37,375 bases of DNA from Oscillospiraceae bacterium (GCA_031253545.1 JAIRWH010000003.1:1-37375); one strand, 5' to 3'. Positions 7,060-16,233 are shown, counted from the first letter of the stretch. Notes: a model not told the origin generated them from the sequence alone. Numbers and translations: made by a program.

Positions 7060-7911
7060 ATGGCGGACACAATCAACCCGGACGCCGCGCTTGTAGCCTC
7101 GTGGTTGCCCTTGCGCGACCCGGACACCCACAAACGCAGGCAGGGTCATGTTTTGGTGGCGGCGGGCTCGCCGGGTATGCACGGCGCGGCCGTATTCGCC
7201 GCTGCGGCGGCCTACCGCGCGGGCGCGGGCCTTGTGACGGCGGTTATCCCGCGCGAGATATACGGGCTTGTGGGGGCGGCTGTGCCGGAGGCGCTGTTTG
7301 TCTTTCGCTCCGAGCATGACGCGGAGCTTTCCGGCGTGTCCGGCGTGCACGCGCTGCTCGTGGGCCCCGGGCTGCCCCGCACGGCGCACACGCGCTCGCT
7401 TGTGCGTAAGGTGACGGCGGCCCGTGTGCCGCAGGTGTGGGACGCGGGGGCGTTGGACGCGGCGGCGGAGGCGGGGGGCGTATTGCCGGAGGATACCGTG
7501 GTTACGCCGCACATGGGCGAAATGGCGCGGCTTTGCGGCGAATCGGAGCGCTCGCTGCGGCAGGCGCGCCGGGAAAGCGCGCAGCGCTTTGCCGATAAGA
7601 GCGGCGCGGTCACCGTGCTGAAAGGCCGCGCCACGGTAATCGCCGTGCCGCGCGGCAAGGCGGCCTATGTCAACGTCACGGGTTCGCCGGCGCTTGCCAC
7701 GGCCGGTACGGGCGACTGCCTTGCGGGCATAATCGCGTCTTTGCTCGCGCAGGGGCTGACACCCGAAAGGGCCGCCGTGTGCGGCGTGTATTGGCACGGG
7801 TTCGCCGGGCAAATGATGCGGGAGGGGCAAACGGCCTCCGACCTTTTGGCTCTGCTCCCGCAGGCGCGCGAGGAGATATTGCGGCAAGCCGGCAACGGGC
7901 GAATGTCATAA
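7060..7911 (+). CDS. nnrD: ADP/ATP-dependent NAD(P)H-hydrate dehydratase
   Basis: A 283-residue protein of the ribokinase-like YjeF C-terminal family, which dehydrates damaged NADHX/NADPHX back to NADH/NADPH at the expense of ADP (bacterial form). Family signatures are GHVLVAAGSPGMHGA near residues 29-43, VTPHMGEMARL near 148-158 and the nucleotide-binding ATAGTGDCLAGIIASLLAQG near 213-232. The epimerase half (NnrE, YjeF N-domain) is not fused here, so this is the stand-alone dehydratase. The ATG at 7060 is preferred over longer in-frame starts because of the adjacent GGGGG and the promoter position. A ThuA-like gene follows after 15 nt, probably in the same transcript. Confidence 0.9.
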   Translation: MADTINPDAALVASWLPLRDPDTHKRRQGHVLVAAGSPGMHGAAVFAAAAAYRAGAGLVTAVIPREIYGLVGAAVPEALFVFRSEHDAELSGVSGVHALLVGPGLPRTAHTRSLVRKVTAARVPQVWDAGALDAAAEAGGVLPEDTVVTPHMGEMARLCGESERSLRQARRESAQRFADKSGAVTVLKGRATVIAVPRGKAAYVNVTGSPALATAGTGDCLAGIIASLLAQGLTPERAAVCGVYWHGFAGQMMREGQTASDLLALLPQAREEILRQAGNGRMS

Positions 7912-7926
7912 AAGGGGGCGGCGAAT

Positions 7927-8607
7927 ATGCGCGTATTGCTGCTGTGCGACGATTATTGGCACCCGGCCGCCGTGGCCGCGGAGGGCGTGAGACCGCTTGC
8001 CTCGCGCGGCTTTGACTTTACCGCGCTCACACACGCGGGCGACTTTCGCGCCGCTTTGCTCCCGCAATATGACGCTGTGTTGCTGGCAAAGAGCGACAAC
8101 ACCTCGCGGGAGGACAAAACGCCTTGGAAAACGGAGGAAACGCAGCGCGCCTTCGCCGATTACGTATCCGGCGGCGGGGGGCTTTTGGCCGTACATTCGG
8201 CGCTGGTGCCCGGCAAGGACACGGGTATTCTCGACACCTTAATCGGCTGCCGCTTTGTGACCCACCCGCGCGAATGCCCCGTTACGGCGCAGCCGCTCAA
8301 ACCCCACCCGGTTACCGAGGGCGTGGGCGCTTTCCGCGAAACCGACGAGCACTATATCATCGAGGTGCTCGCGCCCGACGCGGATATATTGTTCGCCTCA
8401 TATTCGCCGCCGCAAGGCTCGCCGGAGAAGTACGGCTCGGAGCCGTATGACAACTGCCCGGGGCGCGTGTGCGCCTGCGGCTTTACGCGGCGGGAGGGCA
8501 AGGGGCGCGTGTGCGCCCTCACCCCGGGGCATTTCCCGGCTGTGTGGCAAAACCCGCATTTCCAAAGGACGCTTGAAAACGCCCTGCGTTGGGTGTCGGG
8601 CGCGTGA
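7927..8607 (+). CDS. ThuA-like domain protein
   Basis: A 226-residue protein with the class I glutamine-amidotransferase-like fold of the ThuA family. It opens with MRVLLLCDDYWHP, has YDAVLLAKSDN near residues 56-66, the Gly-rich loop SGGGGLLAVHSALVPG near 86-101 where active amidotransferases carry their Cys, then HYIIEVL and GHFPAVWQNPHFQRTLENAL near the C-terminus. The nucleophile elbow has Ala-Val-His in place of a G-C-G motif, as is usual in ThuA proteins, so no amidotransferase activity is predicted. ThuA proteins are linked to sugar metabolism, but the specific reaction is unclear. GGGGGCGGCG precedes the ATG; the nnrD stop is 15 nt away. No signal peptide. Confidence 0.8.
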   Translation: MRVLLLCDDYWHPAAVAAEGVRPLASRGFDFTALTHAGDFRAALLPQYDAVLLAKSDNTSREDKTPWKTEETQRAFADYVSGGGGLLAVHSALVPGKDTGILDTLIGCRFVTHPRECPVTAQPLKPHPVTEGVGAFRETDEHYIIEVLAPDADILFASYSPPQGSPEKYGSEPYDNCPGRVCACGFTRREGKGRVCALTPGHFPAVWQNPHFQRTLENALRWVSGA

Positions 8608-8739
8608 GGGGGACGCGCGCGCCGCTTCTTCCGGCATCGTATAAAACGGGCTGCCGCTTTGTCGGCGCGCCCGGCGAGTGTTCGCGCGCGCGTTTGTCCG
8701 TGCCGGGCGCTTTCCGGGCGCGAGGATAAATTACAGAAT

Positions 8740-8787
8740 AAACGTGGTTATATTTTGTAGCCTTTTGCCCTCCTCAAACGTGTTATA
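8740..8787 (+). promoter_or_regulatory. Direct-repeat promoter region of the ECF sigma operon
   Basis: AAACGTGGTTATA (8740-8752) and AAACGTGTTATA (8776-8787) are near-identical direct repeats 36 nt apart. The second contains TATAGT at 8784-8789, usable as a -10, but there is no good -35 at 17 bases. The repeats may be activator sites or ECF-type promoter elements. The rest of 8608-8803 is GC-rich and shows no gene. Confidence 0.4.
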
Positions 8788-8806
8788 GTCGGAGGGGGTT
8801 GGTTTG

Positions 8807-9298
8807 GTGGCGGGAGAACGTATCAACGCGGGCGAGAATATTGACGGGATAATAGACAGACATTCGGGTTTGGTTTATCGCCTCGCGCTCGCGCGCACGG
8901 GCTCCGCGCACGACGCGGAAGACGTGTATCAAGACGTGTTCCTCGCGCTTATCTCAAAGCCGCGCGTATTCAACGACGACGAGCACCTCAAGGCATGGCT
9001 TATCCGCGTGACCGTCAACCGCTGCCGTTCCCTGCTCTCGTCGGCGTGGCGGCGCAAGACCCAACCGCTCACAGACGATATACCCTACCAAACGCGCGAG
9101 CAAAGCGACCTGCTTGAGTACCTGAGCCCGCTTCCCCCCAAATACCGCGCGGTTATCCATCTCTTTTACGGCGAGGAACTGAGCGTGGAGCAAATCGGCC
9201 GAGTGCTGCACGCGAAGCCCTCCACGGTACGCGCGTGGCTCACCCGCGCGCGGGCTATGCTCAAAGAAAAATTGAAGGAGGATTATTTCAATGGCTGA
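8807..9298 (+). CDS. ECF-type RNA polymerase sigma factor
   Basis: A 163-residue sigma-70 family protein with only regions 2 and 4, as in extracytoplasmic-function sigmas. Region 2 includes RHSGLVYRLALARTG and DAEDVYQDVFLALI with WLIRVTVNRC at its end (about residues 17-75). Region 4 is YLSPLPPKYRAVIHLFYGEE followed by the helix-turn-helix SVEQIGRVLHAKPSTVRAWLTRAR (about 105-150). GTG at 8807 is chosen because GGAGGGGG lies 8 nt upstream; TTG at 8804 is directly in front and also possible. The last 8 nt overlap the next gene, a membrane-anchored protein of the expected anti-sigma type, so the two are probably translated together. Regulon unknown. Confidence 0.9.
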   Translation: MAGERINAGENIDGIIDRHSGLVYRLALARTGSAHDAEDVYQDVFLALISKPRVFNDDEHLKAWLIRVTVNRCRSLLSSAWRRKTQPLTDDIPYQTREQSDLLEYLSPLPPKYRAVIHLFYGEELSVEQIGRVLHAKPSTVRAWLTRARAMLKEKLKEDYFNG

Positions 9299-9995
9299 GA
9301 ACCACTACAAGCGCGTTATGGGGCAAATCACCCCAAGCGCCGCCCTGGTGCGGCGCGTGAAGGCCGCCTCGCGCGCGCGGCTTTACTCCCCGCGTCATAA
9401 CCCGCAACGCGCGTTCGCCTGCGGCCTTGCCGCCGCCCTGGTGCTCACCTTGGGCGTGTCCGCCCTCGCCGCCGCGCAGGGCGGCCTCAAACTCAACACC
9501 GCCAAAGTCGTCGAAGACGGGCAATACGCCGCCCGCAATTTCGACACGGGCGCGCTCGCGCAATACTCTTTGGAGTTTTCCCGTTTCAGCGAGGTTGCCG
9601 GCTATTTCATCATACCCATAGGCAACGAGTATACGCGCGAAGCCGGGCCGGGGGCGCTGCAATACTACCCGGACACGGAAACCGCGCGTATCCTCTGCGG
9701 TTTTGACCTTGCCGCCTGCCGCGCCGAGGCGGAGATATGGGTGCCGCTCGCGCCCGATTACCTCTGGAGCGTGGCGTATGCCGACTACCATGCCGCCCCG
9801 GAGGACATGAGGTTTATTTACGAGGATTCCGATAGCGGCATTACCGCCCGCGCCGTCATAAGCAACCCCGCCCCGGAATGGGTCATGGACTTGCGGTTTG
9901 TATACGGCGGGGTGTATTACATCTTCAAGGTCGGCGGCTCGGAGGGCGGCGTTAGCCCGCGGGAAGCCGCCGCGCTGCTCACGGGCGCTTTCTGA
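9291..9995 (+). CDS. Single-pass membrane protein, probable anti-sigma factor
   Basis: A 234-residue protein that starts inside the sigma gene (8-nt overlap). Residues 1-45 are basic and soluble, with SAALVRRVKAASRARLY recalling the short sigma-binding helices of Firmicutes anti-sigmas. One transmembrane helix follows (about 46-66: FACGLAAALVLTLGVSALAA). The remaining 165 residues would be outside the cell and are rich in Tyr and acidic residues, with no recognised enzyme motif. The order sigma gene then overlapping one-pass membrane protein is the standard arrangement for a sigma/anti-sigma pair; that role is inferred from position and topology, not from a recognised zinc-binding HxxxCxxC motif, which is absent. 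The outer domain may sense an envelope signal. Confidence 0.65.
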   Translation: MAENHYKRVMGQITPSAALVRRVKAASRARLYSPRHNPQRAFACGLAAALVLTLGVSALAAAQGGLKLNTAKVVEDGQYAARNFDTGALAQYSLEFSRFSEVAGYFIIPIGNEYTREAGPGALQYYPDTETARILCGFDLAACRAEAEIWVPLAPDYLWSVAYADYHAAPEDMRFIYEDSDSGITARAVISNPAPEWVMDLRFVYGGVYYIFKVGGSEGGVSPREAAALLTGAF

Positions 9996-10058
9996 GCGCG
10001 CCGCAGGCGGGTGGCGTTTCGGGGGGCGGGGGCGAACCTTCCGCTCCCCCGGCATATC

Positions 10059-10098
10059 CCCCCGGCGCGAAAAATACGCGCCGGGGGCTTGCTTTTCC
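10059..10098 (+). terminator. Intrinsic terminator of the sigma/anti-sigma operon
   Basis: CCCCCGGCGCG (10059-10069) and CGCGCCGGGGG (10077-10087) form an 11-bp stem with an A-rich 7-nt loop, followed by CTTGCTTTTCC. Its T-rich tail overlaps the -35 box of the rpmE promoter. Confidence 0.7.
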
Positions 10099-10117
10099 TC
10101 CCGCCGTGTGTTATCAT
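10089..10117 (+). promoter_or_regulatory. Promoter of rpmE
   Basis: TTGCTT (10089-10094), 17 bases, TATCAT (10112-10117), 34 nt before the GTG start of the L31 gene. Confidence 0.6.
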
Positions 10118-10151
10118 TAGCGGCACTACTGTTTGGAGAGGTGAGTTATCC

Positions 10152-10364
10152 GTGAAAAACGGCATACATCCCAACTACGCCCCCACCACCATCCGCTGCG
10201 CCTGCGGCGAGGTCATTGAGACCGCCTCCACCAAGAAAGACATTAGGGTGGAAATCTGTTCCAAGTGCCACCCGTTTTTCACGGGGCGGCAAAAGTTGGT
10301 GGATTCCGGCGGGCGCGTGGACCGTTTCCACAAAAAATTCGGCCTGGCGGGCACAAGCAAGTAA
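10152..10364 (+). CDS. rpmE: 50S ribosomal protein L31
   Basis: A 70-residue protein beginning [20 protein letters not shown] and continuing with [19 protein letters not shown] and [11 protein letters not shown], the full L31 signature. It binds the large ribosomal subunit and helps bridge to the small one. Cys at CAC and CSKC give the zinc-binding (C+) form, as opposed to the zinc-free paralogue made under zinc limitation. The GTG at 10152 has GGAGAGGTGAG upstream. It stands alone with its own promoter; the next gene is convergent, 31 nt away. Confidence 0.96.
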   Translation: MKNGIHPNYAPTTIRCACGEVIETASTKKDIRVEICSKCHPFFTGRQKLVDSGGRVDRFHKKFGLAGTSK

Positions 10365-10395
10365 CCCGCCAAGCCATTTGTCCCCAAAATACCCG

Positions 10396-11016
10396 TTACT
10401 CGCCCGTGAGGAACTCGTTTGCCCAGTCGTCAAACGCGTGCATCACGGCGTCGTAGGTCTGCTTCGTCACGTCCGGCAGGTACTCGTAACCGCCGAACAT
10501 ACGCGCCACTTCGTCGAAGCCCTGTTTCGCGCCCGCGCGCAGGTCGCTGACGGTCTGCGCGTCGTAATCGTTGCCCGCCAAGGCGCGGGCGAAGTCCAAG
10601 ATACGCGCCGTGGTTTGCCTAACACCGTAGTAGCCGTCTTCGCCAATCATGGCGGCGGCTTCCTCGCGTAACTCAGGGTCAATTTCCGGGTTCTCGGCTC
10701 TGCGCGCCCATGTAATCTGCCCCGTGTCCTCCACGGCACCCAGCCCGAAACGGCTTTCCACCTTTCCGCCCGTAATCAGGGCGAGCACAATATTGCGCAA
10801 GGTTTCCGTGGCCGCCAGCGCCTCGTCCCACAGTTTCTGCACGGTGGCGGCGCCGTCTTTGGAATAGATGCCGCCCACGCCGCTCTCCGGCAAATGCGTG
10901 TAGGTGTCCGCCGCGCGCGCGGCGGGGGAGCTTTCCGCCCCCGCGGGCTTAGTCTGCGTTGCGGGCGGCAACACCGAAGCGCCGCCAACCGCGCCTACGT
11001 TGGGTATGTCCGACAT
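10396..11016 (-). CDS. DUF5610-like protein of unknown function
   Basis: A 206-residue soluble protein without signal peptide or membrane segment. The first 45 residues are low-complexity (Ala, Gly, Pro, Thr). The C-terminal part has IGEDGYYGVRQTTARILDFA near residues 125-144 and a helical end (DLRAGAKQGFDEVARMFGG, then DVTKQTYDAVMHAFDDW). This pattern recalls DUF5610-type proteins, in which an EDGxxGVxQTxxRIxDFA segment is typical; the match is from memory and not certain. AAGGAGG is 9 nt before the ATG. Its role is not known. It is the only gene on its transcript here. Confidence 0.6.
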   Translation of the reverse strand: MSDIPNVGAVGGASVLPPATQTKPAGAESSPAARAADTYTHLPESGVGGIYSKDGAATVQKLWDEALAATETLRNIVLALITGGKVESRFGLGAVEDTGQITWARRAENPEIDPELREEAAAMIGEDGYYGVRQTTARILDFARALAGNDYDAQTVSDLRAGAKQGFDEVARMFGGYEYLPDVTKQTYDAVMHAFDDWANEFLTGE

Positions 11017-11103
11017 AATAGGTTCCCTCCTTAATTTTCCGGCTTCCTGCCGTAAGCGGTATATCGTATCAAAAACCTTCGCGCTTTAAGACGGCGAAGG
11101 TCT

Positions 11104-11131
11104 TTGTAACATGACCGCAATAACATATAAT
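11104..11131 (+). promoter_or_regulatory. Promoter upstream of a possible structured leader
   Basis: TTGTAA (11104-11109), 16 bases, TATAAT (11126-11131). A ribosome-binding-like AAAGGGAGG follows at 11145-11153 but no ATG, GTG or TTG at a useful distance. The next 100 nt can fold into nested stems (see the ncRNA entry). Confidence 0.55.
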
Positions 11132-11137
11132 GTGAGA

Positions 11138-11260
11138 ATATAGTAAAGGGAGGTTATCCGTCAAGACAGGCAACCCGCCGCGAGGTTGACGCAGACCGCC
11201 CGGAGGGCGGGGACGGCGCTTTGACGATTCTGCTCGCAAGCCGATATTCATATACGGTCA
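11138..11260 (+). ncRNA. Candidate structured leader or small RNA
   Basis: Downstream of a good promoter, three pairings nest: GTCAA (from 11160) with TTGAC (ending near 11225), CGCCG (near 11172) with CGGCG (near 11217), and CCGCCC/GGGCGG around 11197-11212. No terminator or known riboswitch consensus was recognised, and the main operon promoter lies 100 nt further on. It may be a regulatory RNA, a leader, or chance pairing in GC-rich DNA. Confidence 0.3.
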
Positions 11261-11323
11261 TCCTCTCGGGAAAGGACGGGGGTTGGGACGGAATACGCCG
11301 AAAACGACCCTGCAACTTCCTTG

Positions 11324-11352
11324 TTGCACAAGTGTGTTGAATAGTATATAAT
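11324..11352 (+). promoter_or_regulatory. Main promoter of the pduL-glycogen operon
   Basis: TTGCAC (11324-11329), 17 bases, TATAAT (11347-11352). The leader to the pduL ATG is about 35 nt and ends in GGGGAGG. Confidence 0.8.
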
Positions 11353-11394
11353 AGGGGTGTCGGACGGAATAATCGAAAAGGGGAGGAATACGCT

Positions 11395-11970
11395 ATGTCG
11401 CTTGGCAAGATTACCGTGGAGGGTTCGGCGCGCCATGTGCACGTTACCAAAGAGGCCTTGGCGGCTTTGTTCGGCGAGGGTTACGAGCTGCACAACAAGC
11501 GCGAGCTGAGCCAGCCGGGGCAGTACCTCACGGAGGAAAAGGTTCGCGTTGAGGGGCCTCGCGGCGGCATGGACCGTGTGTCCATACTGGGCCCGGAGCG
11601 CAAGAATGTGCAAGTGGAAATCTCGCTCACGGACGCGCGTACCCTCGGCATAGAGACCCCCGTGCGCGAGAGCGGCGACATCGCCGGCAGCGGCGCTTGC
11701 CGCATTGTGGGCCCGGCGGGCTCACTCGACATCACCGAGGGCGTTATCGCCGCGAAGCGCCATATACACCTGCGCCCGGAAGACGCGCAGGCGTTGGGCG
11801 TTGCCAACGGGCAGCTTTGCTCCGTGCGCGTGGGCGGGGAGCGCGGCCTTGTGTTCAACGAAGTGGTGGTGCGGGTAAGCCCCTCGTTTATGCCCGCCAT
11901 GCACATTGACTACGACGAAGTGAACGCGGCGGGGCTTGCCGGCAACGCGGAAGGTGAGATTATTGTCTAA
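11395..11970 (+). CDS. pduL: Phosphate propanoyltransferase / phosphotransacetylase, PduL type
   Basis: A 191-residue PduL-family enzyme, which exchanges phosphate and CoA on acyl groups (acetyl- or propanoyl-CoA to acyl phosphate) and needs zinc. The two family His motifs are present: SARHVHVTKE near residues 11-20 and AAKRHIHLRPEDA near 119-131. Fold markers such as ELSQPGQYLTEEKV, ILGPERKNVQVEIS and FMPAMHIDYDEVNAA also fit. There is no N-terminal encapsulation helix and no microcompartment shell gene nearby, so a cytoplasmic acetate-forming role is more likely than propanediol metabolism. It is the first gene after the operon promoter, with GGGGAGG before the ATG, and its last 8 nt overlap the probable glgB start. 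Such genes yield ATP with acetate kinase, which is not in the window. Confidence 0.92.
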   Translation: MSLGKITVEGSARHVHVTKEALAALFGEGYELHNKRELSQPGQYLTEEKVRVEGPRGGMDRVSILGPERKNVQVEISLTDARTLGIETPVRESGDIAGSGACRIVGPAGSLDITEGVIAAKRHIHLRPEDAQALGVANGQLCSVRVGGERGLVFNEVVVRVSPSFMPAMHIDYDEVNAAGLAGNAEGEIIV

Positions 11971-13858
11971 ACAAACCGCCGTGCCGGAAGGCGCGATAGA
12001 TAAGCACCTCTACTTCTTCCACGAAGGCTCCGATTGCAGGGCCTATGAGTTCATGGGCGCGAGGAAGGCGGCGGGCGAGGGCGGCAAGGGCTGGGTGTTT
12101 CGCGTGTGGGCGCCGGAGGCCTCCGCCGTGAGCGTGCTCGGCGACTTCAACGCCTGGAACCCGCAAGTTCACAAGATGAGCAAAATCTCCGTGGGCGTGT
12201 GGGAGCTTTTCATACCGAACCTCAAGGAGTACGACGCGTATAAATACGGCGTGTTTACCAAAGACGGCCGTATGCTCGAAAAGACCGACCCATACGGATA
12301 CCATTGCGAGACGCGCCCGAAGACCGCCTCCAAACTCTACGATTTAGACGGCTACAAATGGGACGACGGCGACTGGGTGGCCGCGCGTTCCCGCCCGTAT
12401 GACAAACCCATGAATATATACGAGGTGCACCTCGGCTCGTGGCGCAGGGGCGACGGCGGCGCGCTGCTCACATACACGGAGCTTGCCGAGCGGCTGAGCG
12501 TTTATGTAAAGGAAATGGGCTTTACACACATCGAGCTTATGCCCGTCACGGAATACCCCTCCGACTCAAGCTGGGGCTATCAGGTCACGGGCTACTTCGC
12601 GCCCACCTCGCGCCACGGCACACCCAAAGACTTCATGCGCTTTGTGGACATTATGCACCAAAGCGGCGTGGGTGTGCTGCTCGACTGGGTGCCGGCGCAC
12701 TTTATCAAAGACGGCCACGGGCTGATTGAGTTTGACGGCTCGTTTTGCTACGAATATAACGAACCCACTCGCCGCGAGCACACGGGGTGGGGCACGCGCG
12801 TGTTCGACTACGGGCGCAACGAAGTGCGCTCCTTTCTGCTCTCCGGCGCCATCTACTGGCTTGATAAATACCACATAGACGGGCTGCGCGTGGACGCGGT
12901 GGCCTCCATGCTCTATTTGGACTACGCCCGCGGCGGGGACTATGTGCCCAATATCTACGGCGGCAGGGAAAACTTAGAGGCTGTGGACTTTTTGCGCAAG
13001 CTCAGCGAGCAGGTGTTCGCCGCCTTTCCCCACACGCTGCTCATGGCCGAGGAGAGCACGGCCTGGCCCATGGTCACCAAACCCACCTACATGGGCGGCC
13101 TCGGCTTCAACTTCAAGTGGAACATGGGCTGGATGAACGACACGCTCCACTACATGAAGCTCGACCCCGTATATCGCCAATACAACCACAGCGACCTCAC
13201 ATTCTCCATGATGTACGCCTTTTCGGAAAACTATATACTGCCGCTCTCGCACGATGAGGTGGTGCACGGCAAATGCTCGATAATCGAGAAGATGCCGGGC
13301 TATTACCCCGATAAGTTTGCCGGTGTGCGGGCTTACCTTTCTTTTCAGATGGCCCACCCGGGCAAACAGCTGCTGTTTATGGGCGGGGAGTTCGGGCAGT
13401 TCATTGAGTGGACGGAGGCAAACAGCCTTGACTGGCACCTGTTGGGCTATGAGCTGCACGCGAAGCTGCACGAATATGTGAAAACGCTGAATATGCTTTA
13501 CCTCTCGCGGCCGGAGTTCTGGGAAGACGACTGCTCCTGGCAGGGTTTCCGCTGGCTCAACCACGGCGACTACCAAGGCAACACGCTCTCGTTTTGCCGC
13601 GTGGCCAAAAGCGGCTCGGAGGTTGTGTGCGTGTTCAACTTCTCGCCGCTCCACCGCTCCGGTTACAGGCTCGGCGTACCTCGCGCCGGCACATACCGCG
13701 AAATCCTCAACTCCAACGCGGCCAAGTTCGGCGGCTGGGGCTACTGCAATAACCACGATATGTACGCGGACCCCGTGCCTTGCAACGCGCAGCAGCAAAG
13801 CATAATGCTCGACCTCCCGCCCTTCTCGGCGGTGTTTTTGGAGGTGCGCGGCCCATGA
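11963..13858 (+). CDS. glgB: 1,4-alpha-glucan branching enzyme
   Basis: About 631 residues, a GH13 branching enzyme that cuts alpha-1,4 chains and re-attaches them as alpha-1,6 branches. It has an N-terminal CBM48-like domain ([20 protein letters not shown]) and the catalytic barrel with EVHLGSWRR, nucleophile D311 in [15 protein letters not shown], acid/base E363 in [10 protein letters not shown], and D431 in [10 protein letters not shown]. The early domain is short, as in the 630-residue type. Start: TTG at 11963 is preferred, since AAGGTGAG lies 4 nt upstream; TTG at 11936 and GTG at 11954 are in frame but lack such a site. It overlaps pduL by 8 nt and glgC by 4 nt (ATGA), so translation is coupled. 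Confidence 0.95.
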   Translation: MSKQTAVPEGAIDKHLYFFHEGSDCRAYEFMGARKAAGEGGKGWVFRVWAPEASAVSVLGDFNAWNPQVHKMSKISVGVWELFIPNLKEYDAYKYGVFTKDGRMLEKTDPYGYHCETRPKTASKLYDLDGYKWDDGDWVAARSRPYDKPMNIYEVHLGSWRRGDGGALLTYTELAERLSVYVKEMGFTHIELMPVTEYPSDSSWGYQVTGYFAPTSRHGTPKDFMRFVDIMHQSGVGVLLDWVPAHFIKDGHGLIEFDGSFCYEYNEPTRREHTGWGTRVFDYGRNEVRSFLLSGAIYWLDKYHIDGLRVDAVASMLYLDYARGGDYVPNIYGGRENLEAVDFLRKLSEQVFAAFPHTLLMAEESTAWPMVTKPTYMGGLGFNFKWNMGWMNDTLHYMKLDPVYRQYNHSDLTFSMMYAFSENYILPLSHDEVVHGKCSIIEKMPGYYPDKFAGVRAYLSFQMAHPGKQLLFMGGEFGQFIEWTEANSLDWHLLGYELHAKLHEYVKTLNMLYLSRPEFWEDDCSWQGFRWLNHGDYQGNTLSFCRVAKSGSEVVCVFNFSPLHRSGYRLGVPRAGTYREILNSNAAKFGGWGYCNNHDMYADPVPCNAQQQSIMLDLPPFSAVFLEVRGP

Positions 13859-15057
13859 AGAAAACCTGTGTGGCCATGCTGCTTGCCGGAGGGCAGGGCA
13901 GCCGCCTTTCCGTGCTCACGGCGCAGGTGGCGAAGCCCGCCGTGCCGTTCGGCGGCAGATACAGGCTGATTGACTTTCCGCTCTCCAACTGCGCCAATTC
14001 CGACATAGACACCGTGGGCATACTCACGCAGTACCAGCCCCACGCGCTCCACAGCTATGTGGGCTCCGGGCTGCCCTGGGACCTCGACCGCCTTGACGGC
14101 GGCGTGCATATACTGCCGCCGCATGTGAAGGGCAGGGAGGGTCAGTGGTATAAGGGCAGCGCCAACGCCATATATCAAAACATCAATTTTATAGACAGCT
14201 ATGAGCCGGAATATGTGCTTGTCCTGGCGGGCGACCACATCTACAAGATGGATTACCGCCCCATGCTTGCCGCGCACATAGAGGCGAAGGCGGACGCCAC
14301 CGTGGCCGTGAAGGAGGTTTCGCAAGACGAGGCCTCGCGCTTCGGCATAATGATAGCCCGCCCCGACGGCACAATCTACGACTTTGAGGAAAAGCCGGAA
14401 AAGCCCAAGAGCACGCTCGCCTCCATGGGCATATACATCTTCACATGGGAGAAACTGCGCCGGTTCCTTATAGAAGACGAAAACACGCCCGATTCCAAAA
14501 ACGACTTCGGCGGCAATATCATACCCAATATGCTCGCGGCGGGCGAGAAGATGACGGTGTACCGCTTTTCGGGCTACTGGAAAGACGTGGGCACCATAGA
14601 GAGCCTTTGGGACGCGAACATGGATATGCTCTCGGGCAAAACCACGTTCGACCTCTTCGACCCCGGCTGGCGCATATATTCCCGCAACGCCACGGCTCCG
14701 CCCTACTACTGCGGAGACAGCGCCGTGGTGTCGCACAGCCTTGTGACGGAAGGCTGCGAGATATACGGGCAGATATATAACTCCGTGCTGTTTAACGACG
14801 TTACCGTGGCGGCGGACGCGCAGGTGCGCTACTCCATACTCATGCCGGGCGTTATTGTGGAGCCGGGGGCGATTGTGCAATACGCCATTGTGGCGGAAGA
14901 CGCCATTATCCGCGCGGGCGCGCGCGTGGGGCAGGAGCCGCTTGAGGTGCCCAACCACGACGACTGGGGCATTACCGTAATCGCCGGCGGCGTTACCGTG
15001 CCGGAGGGCGACTCTGTGCCCGCCAACCGCATTGTGGGAAAGGACGGGCCGCTGTGA
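13855..15057 (+). CDS. glgC: Glucose-1-phosphate adenylyltransferase
   Basis: A 400-residue ADP-glucose pyrophosphorylase, the committed step of glycogen synthesis: glucose-1-phosphate plus ATP to ADP-glucose plus PPi. The nucleotidyltransferase signature [15 protein letters not shown] is near residues 8-22, then [20 protein letters not shown], the GSANAIYQN and [13 protein letters not shown] motifs, FGIM, and EEKPEKPKS. The C-terminal third is a left-handed beta-helix with hexapeptide-like repeats ([15 protein letters not shown], then [13 protein letters not shown]). The start ATG overlaps the glgB stop (ATGA); the 3' end overlaps the glgD GTG. The pairing with GlgD suggests a heteromeric enzyme in which GlgC is the catalytic subunit. 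Confidence 0.96.
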   Translation: MKKTCVAMLLAGGQGSRLSVLTAQVAKPAVPFGGRYRLIDFPLSNCANSDIDTVGILTQYQPHALHSYVGSGLPWDLDRLDGGVHILPPHVKGREGQWYKGSANAIYQNINFIDSYEPEYVLVLAGDHIYKMDYRPMLAAHIEAKADATVAVKEVSQDEASRFGIMIARPDGTIYDFEEKPEKPKSTLASMGIYIFTWEKLRRFLIEDENTPDSKNDFGGNIIPNMLAAGEKMTVYRFSGYWKDVGTIESLWDANMDMLSGKTTFDLFDPGWRIYSRNATAPPYYCGDSAVVSHSLVTEGCEIYGQIYNSVLFNDVTVAADAQVRYSILMPGVIVEPGAIVQYAIVAEDAIIRAGARVGQEPLEVPNHDDWGITVIAGGVTVPEGDSVPANRIVGKDGPL

Positions 15058-16178
15058 ACAATCTCCACGGTATCCTCTTCGCCTATTCCGCCACAAGGCG
15101 GCTCAAAGAGCTGAGCGAGCACCGCACAGCCTCTTCCGTGCCGTTTGGCGGGAGATACAGGGTCATAGACTTCATGCTGTCGAGCATGGTCAACGCCGGG
15201 GTGAGGGACATCGGCGTGATTATGCGGGAAAACTACCAATCGCTGCTCGACCACCTCGGCTCCGGCAGGGACTGGGACCTTTCGCGCAAGCGCGGCGGCC
15301 TGCGCCTGTTGCCGCCGTTTTGCTACACGGGCACCCAGAGGGGCGAGAATTACTTCCGCGGGCGCATGGAGGCGCTCGGCGGGGTGTCTTCCTACATATC
15401 GCGGATTCGTCAGGGCTATGTGGTGCTCGCCGACGGCGATATTGTGGTCAACCTGCCGTTTGACCATGTGTTTTCCGAGCACCTCCGCAGCGGCGCGGAT
15501 ATTACCTGCCTCTGCACCAAAAACTTTTTGGAGAGCGATTACACGGAGGCCTTTTATACGCTCAACTCAAAGAACCGCATCACCGATATTGTTTCCGGCA
15601 AGGCCGGCGACAACTCCGACGCCTACGAATCCATGAACGCCTACATCATGTCCAAGCAAATGCTGGAAAACCTCGTGTCGCACTGCGCCGCGCGCAACCT
15701 GCACCACTTCAACCAAGATGTGCTCCAAGCCATGAAAGACGAGCTTTTGCTCTACGCCTACCCCTTCGACGGCTACTGCGCCCGCCTGACGAGCGTGGGC
15801 GCGTATTACAAGCACAGCTTGGACTTGCTCGACCCGGACATACGCGCGCAGCTCTTCCCCCGCGGCCGCCCCATACTCACCAAGGTGCGCGACGACGCCT
15901 CCACCTATTGCGGCCAAGACAGCGTGGTGCGCAATTCGTTTGTGGCGGACGGGTGCTTTATCGAGGGCCATGTGGAAAACAGCGTCATCTTTCGCGGCGT
16001 GAAGGTGCACGCGGGGGCGGTGGTGCAAAACAGCATACTCATGCAAGACACGGTGGTGCGCAAGGGCGGCAAGCTCTCATACAGCGTGGCGGACAAAAAC
16101 GTGACCGTGAGCGAAAACCATATGCTCATGGGTCACAGCACATACCCCATCGCCATATCCAAAGGCGCGGTGGTGTGA
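15054..16178 (+). CDS. glgD: ADP-glucose pyrophosphorylase regulatory subunit GlgD
   Basis: A 374-residue GlgC-related protein. It keeps the fold ([20 protein letters not shown] near residues 28-47, [16 protein letters not shown], and a C-terminal beta-helix with [16 protein letters not shown]) but lacks the Gly-rich nucleotide-binding signature of GlgC: its N-terminus reads [19 protein letters not shown]. That is the standard GlgD arrangement in Firmicutes, where it modulates GlgC. GTG start at 15054 overlaps the glgC stop in GTGA, so the two are made in coupled fashion. The next gene, glgA, follows after 55 nt. Confidence 0.94.
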   Translation: MNNLHGILFAYSATRRLKELSEHRTASSVPFGGRYRVIDFMLSSMVNAGVRDIGVIMRENYQSLLDHLGSGRDWDLSRKRGGLRLLPPFCYTGTQRGENYFRGRMEALGGVSSYISRIRQGYVVLADGDIVVNLPFDHVFSEHLRSGADITCLCTKNFLESDYTEAFYTLNSKNRITDIVSGKAGDNSDAYESMNAYIMSKQMLENLVSHCAARNLHHFNQDVLQAMKDELLLYAYPFDGYCARLTSVGAYYKHSLDLLDPDIRAQLFPRGRPILTKVRDDASTYCGQDSVVRNSFVADGCFIEGHVENSVIFRGVKVHAGAVVQNSILMQDTVVRKGGKLSYSVADKNVTVSENHMLMGHSTYPIAISKGAVV

Positions 16179-16233
16179 GCGCCCGTGCCGCCGCGCCCGG
16201 CGCGGCGAAGCGGCCGATTGAAGGAGGAAACAG

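Noticed and set aside
11161-11340. Plus-strand open frame between the two promoters (59 codons)
   Set aside because: It has a plausible residue mix but no ATG, GTG or TTG near the ribosome-binding-like site. Kept as possible RNA rather than CDS.
13741-15096. 451-codon minus-strand frame opposite glgC
   Set aside because: No family is recognisable, its composition is the His/Arg/Val-rich type of antisense frames, and glgC is certain.
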